From: an uncultured Bacteroidales bacterium
GTDB taxonomy: Bacteria > Bacteroidota > Bacteroidia > Bacteroidales > Paludibacteraceae
Direction: 5' to 3'
NCBI GenBank assembly: GCA_946619625.1
Contig: CAMOMF010000146.1
Span: 1-8,185, forward strand
Length of the DNA stretch: 8,185 nt
The notes beneath the pieces are model-generated. The model was given only the letters and a program-made list of their open reading frames with translations, was not told where the DNA came from and searched no databases. A program made the translations under genes and the position numbers. Below are positions 6,722-8,185 of this stretch, in pieces (position 1 is the first letter of the stretch; every line of letters starts with the position of its first letter).

Positions 6722-7597
6722 TTAAAGCCTTTCGAGGACGGTTTGGATAAGTTCTTTAATGCGGGGCTTGTAGTCGGTGTTGGCGGCTTCGGCTTTGCGC
6801 TGTGCGATGACGCAACATACGGTCATGGCTTTGTGTCCCATCAGCAGGGCGAGTCCTGCAATGGCAGAACCCTCCATCTCGTAGTTGGTGATGCGTTGTC
6901 CTTCGTAGCGGAAAGCACTGATTTTGGTATTGATATCCGGCACGGCAATATTGCAGCGCAGCACACGTCCTTGCGGTCCGTAGAAACCATTGGCGGCAAT
7001 GGTGCACCCACGGTACATATCGGTACCGGCTACACGGTCAATCAGTTCGGTGTTAGCGGGTACGATGTACGGCACTGCGGCTTTGCGGGGGTAACCGATA
7101 AAATCCACGAGTGCTTTTTCGAAGCCGAGGTCACTGAGCCGGTCGCGCCCTTCGTAGAAAGCGAGTACGCCGTCGAAACCGATACTTTTCTGCGATGCAA
7201 GGAATGCCCCGAGGGGAATATCTTCCTGCATGGCGCCGCAGGTGCCGATACGTACAATTTCGAGTGTGCGGTGTTCGGGTTTCTCGGTTCGGGTGGCAAA
7301 ATCAATGTTGGCGAGTGCGTCCAGTTCATTCATGACGATGTCGATATTATCCGTTCCGATGCCGGTGCTCAGGCAAGTGATACGTTTGCCTTGGAAACGG
7401 CCGGTGATAGTATGGAACTCGCGGCTTTGAATATCGCACTCGATGGAGTCTTTGTCGAAGAAAGAGGCAACAATATTGACACGGTCCTGGTCGCCTACCA
7501 GTATGACTTTGTCCGCCAAGTGCTCAGGGCGGATATGCAGGTGAAAAGCACTACCATCACCATTGATGATGAGTTGGCTTGCAGGGAATGTTTTCAT
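6722..7597 (-). CDS. udp: Uridine phosphorylase (PNP/UDP family)
   Basis: The 291-residue protein belongs to the purine-nucleoside/uridine phosphorylase family and is about the family length for Bacteroides uridine phosphorylases. The enzyme splits uridine with phosphate to uracil and ribose 1-phosphate (pyrimidine salvage, cytoplasm). Visible motifs are the phosphate-binding GDQDRV (35-40), STGIG (77-81) and RIGTCG (116-121), the base-recognition segment NGFYGPQGR (203-211; Gln209 and Arg211 correspond to the uracil-binding Gln and Arg of E. coli Udp), and the ribose-binding NYEMEGSA (238-245). It is the first gene of the operon, with a strong consensus promoter and a leader of about 60 nt. 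The Gln/Arg pair favours uridine over purine nucleosides; activity on thymidine or other nucleosides cannot be excluded. Confidence 0.93.
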   Translation of the reverse strand: MKTFPASQLIINGDGSAFHLHIRPEHLADKVILVGDQDRVNIVASFFDKDSIECDIQSREFHTITGRFQGKRITCLSTGIGTDNIDIVMNELDALANIDFATRTEKPEHRTLEIVRIGTCGAMQEDIPLGAFLASQKSIGFDGVLAFYEGRDRLSDLGFEKALVDFIGYPRKAAVPYIVPANTELIDRVAGTDMYRGCTIAANGFYGPQGRVLRCNIAVPDINTKISAFRYEGQRITNYEMEGSAIAGLALLMGHKAMTVCCVIAQRKAEAANTDYKPRIKELIQTVLERL

Positions 7598-7640
7598 GAT
7601 GTTTATGTTTTGTTATCTGTTAATAATAGTAGTTTACCCT

Positions 7641-7659
7641 CCTTTGTGGAAACAAAAGG
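7641..7659. other. Short inverted repeat at the start of the udp leader
   Basis: CCTTTGT (7641-7647) and ACAAAAGG (7652-7659) form a stem with one extra A and a 4-nt loop. It lies right at the predicted 5' end of the udp transcript, within about 10 nt of the expected start. It could be a stabilising 5' hairpin or a small operator; the sequence alone does not decide. Confidence 0.35.
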
Positions 7660-7664
7660 AAGTG

Positions 7665-7696
7665 CAAAGGTACTAATAATATTTGAAATATGCAAA
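7665..7696 (-). promoter_or_regulatory. Bacteroides-type promoter for the udp operon
   Basis: On the minus strand the -33 box TTTG (7696-7693) and -7 box TACCTTTG (7672-7665) are separated by 20 bp, an exact fit to the Bacteroidota consensus. Transcription would start near 7658-7660, about 60 nt before the udp ATG. No second consensus promoter was found in the short gaps between the operon genes, so all three genes probably depend on this one. Confidence 0.78.
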
Positions 7697-7762
7697 TTTT
7701 TGAACGAAAAAAAGTACTATTTTCTCTTTTTTGCCGGAAAAAGGGAGCAGTTTCATATACGA

Positions 7763-7849
7763 TTAGACTCTCCAAGCCCTCTTGTGCAAGGCGGTTTGGA
7801 GTGCCCTCTTATGCCGGGCGGTATAGAGTGTACTCTTTAGACTCTTTAG
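7763..7849. repeat. Degenerate tandem repeats and stem-loops after the HMA-protein gene
   Basis: Two adjacent 27-bp units, 7776-7802 and 7803-7829, agree at 22 of 27 positions; both begin GCCCTCTT and end GAGT. They are followed by two tandem copies of ACTCTTTAG (7832-7840, 7841-7849), and TTAGACTCT occurs at both ends of the block (7763-7771 and 7837-7845). Unit 1 lies in a stem-loop, CTCCAA (7770-7775) against TTGGAG (7796-7801), with inner pairing. AGAGT-GT-ACTCT (7825-7836) is a second small palindrome. The block overlaps the last codon of the HMA-protein gene and may serve as its 3' end structure, but no T-tract follows closely. No gene is seen in 7598-7845. Confidence 0.6.
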
Positions 7850-8185
7850 TGTGCAGGGTTAGAGGCGCCGGAGGTGGTGTCCGGTTCAGGCGTGTTGGCG
7901 GATTGGTGCTTTGTGCCGGCGGAAGGGGATTGTTCTTGGCTGTGGACTATGGCGGGTTTGCCGATTTTTTGGAACGCCTGTTGCAGGGTGGGAATATCGG
8001 TTTTGGCAGGGTCAAAAACAACGGTGACCTGTTTCTTTTTCAGATCGCAGATGAGGTCCTTGACACCCTTCTCGAAGGCGATATTCTTTTCAATCTTGGT
8101 AATACACCCTTGGCAGTGGATGGGCACGTCAAACACTACCGTCTGGCGTTGCGACTTGGCAAATCCGCTGACGGAAAACAGACAG
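7846..8185 (-). CDS. Exported heavy-metal-associated (HMA) domain protein, 5' end outside window
   Basis: The frame is open to the right edge. A GTG at 8136 could be taken as the start, but the codons before it (8184-8137) continue without a stop and read CLFSVSGFAKSQRQTVV. This looks like the end of a signal peptide, with possible cleavage after the Ala at 8160-8158, so the true start lies beyond the window. The domain that follows has the ferredoxin-like HMA pattern: strand TVVFDVP, the metal-binding CxxC in HCQGC (Cys codons 8115-8113 and 8106-8104), helix, strand and KKKQVTVVFDP. The usual Met of the MxCxxC motif is replaced by Ile or His. A polar tail of about 34 residues, rich in Ser, Thr, Pro and Gln with three His, ends the protein. 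The likely role is periplasmic copper or mercury-type ion binding. This is inferred from the fold, as the gene's neighbours on that side are not visible. Confidence 0.82.
   Translation of the reverse strand, partial: CLFSVSGFAKSQRQTVVFDVPIHCQGCITKIEKNIAFEKGVKDLICDLKKKQVTVVFDPAKTDIPTLQQAFQKIGKPAIVHSQEQSPSAGTKHQSANTPEPDTTSGASNPAH

Noticed and set aside
7735..7752. Possible terminator (CTTTTT, 5-nt loop, AAAAAAG on the minus strand) followed by T-rich sequence
   Set aside because: The stem is only A-T pairs with one G-C end, in a very A/T-rich stretch where such pairings occur by chance; too weak to annotate.
6743..7840. A 365-codon plus-strand frame opposite uridine phosphorylase, ending in repeated 9-residue peptides
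   Set aside because: It is the shadow of udp that runs by chance through the udp promoter and the 27-bp repeats; the peptide repeat only reflects that 27 is divisible by three.

Overview
The window looks like a piece of a Bacteroidales (Bacteroidota) chromosome. The evidence is promoters of the Bacteroides type (TTTG, a 19-20 bp spacer, TAnnTTTG), genes without clear Shine-Dalgarno sites, and protein sequences that resemble Bacteroides families: UxaC, a lipoprotein-type dipeptidyl peptidase III with HECLGH and EEARAD motifs, and a short-form AroA. No rRNA, tRNA, CRISPR array, insertion sequence or phage gene was seen.

Layout. Positions 1-1675 (minus strand) hold the start of a PfkB-type sugar kinase, probably 2-keto-3-deoxygluconate kinase (cut by the window edge), and upstream of it a complete glucuronate isomerase, uxaC. 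Together they suggest a hexuronate (pectin or glucuronan sugar) catabolic transcription unit. A divergent control region at 1676-1861 carries a promoter for each direction and two perfect 15-bp direct repeats 21 bp apart. On the plus strand, 1862-2866 encodes a long-chain trans-polyprenyl diphosphate synthase, probably for the menaquinone side chain. It converges with a three-gene minus-strand operon at 2887-7597, read in the order uridine phosphorylase, then M49 dipeptidyl peptidase III lipoprotein, then a fused AroA-glycosyltransferase. The spacings are 9 nt and 7-19 nt, and a consensus promoter lies at 7665-7696. The right edge (7846-8185, minus) holds the 3' part of an exported heavy-metal-associated (HMA) domain protein, followed by a block of short tandem repeats.

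The most unusual item is the last gene of the operon. One unbroken reading frame joins an EPSP synthase (AroA) of about 330 residues to the C-terminal two thirds of a membrane-anchored family 2 glycosyltransferase. The AroA part keeps all the active-site residues I could place, but appears shortened at several comparable places in its repeated fold. The glycosyltransferase part lacks its usual N-terminal membrane helix and first nucleotide-binding segment. Whether this is a working bifunctional protein, a recent deletion fusion or a lineage-wide compact form cannot be settled from this sequence alone. The other genes look like ordinary housekeeping or catabolic genes.
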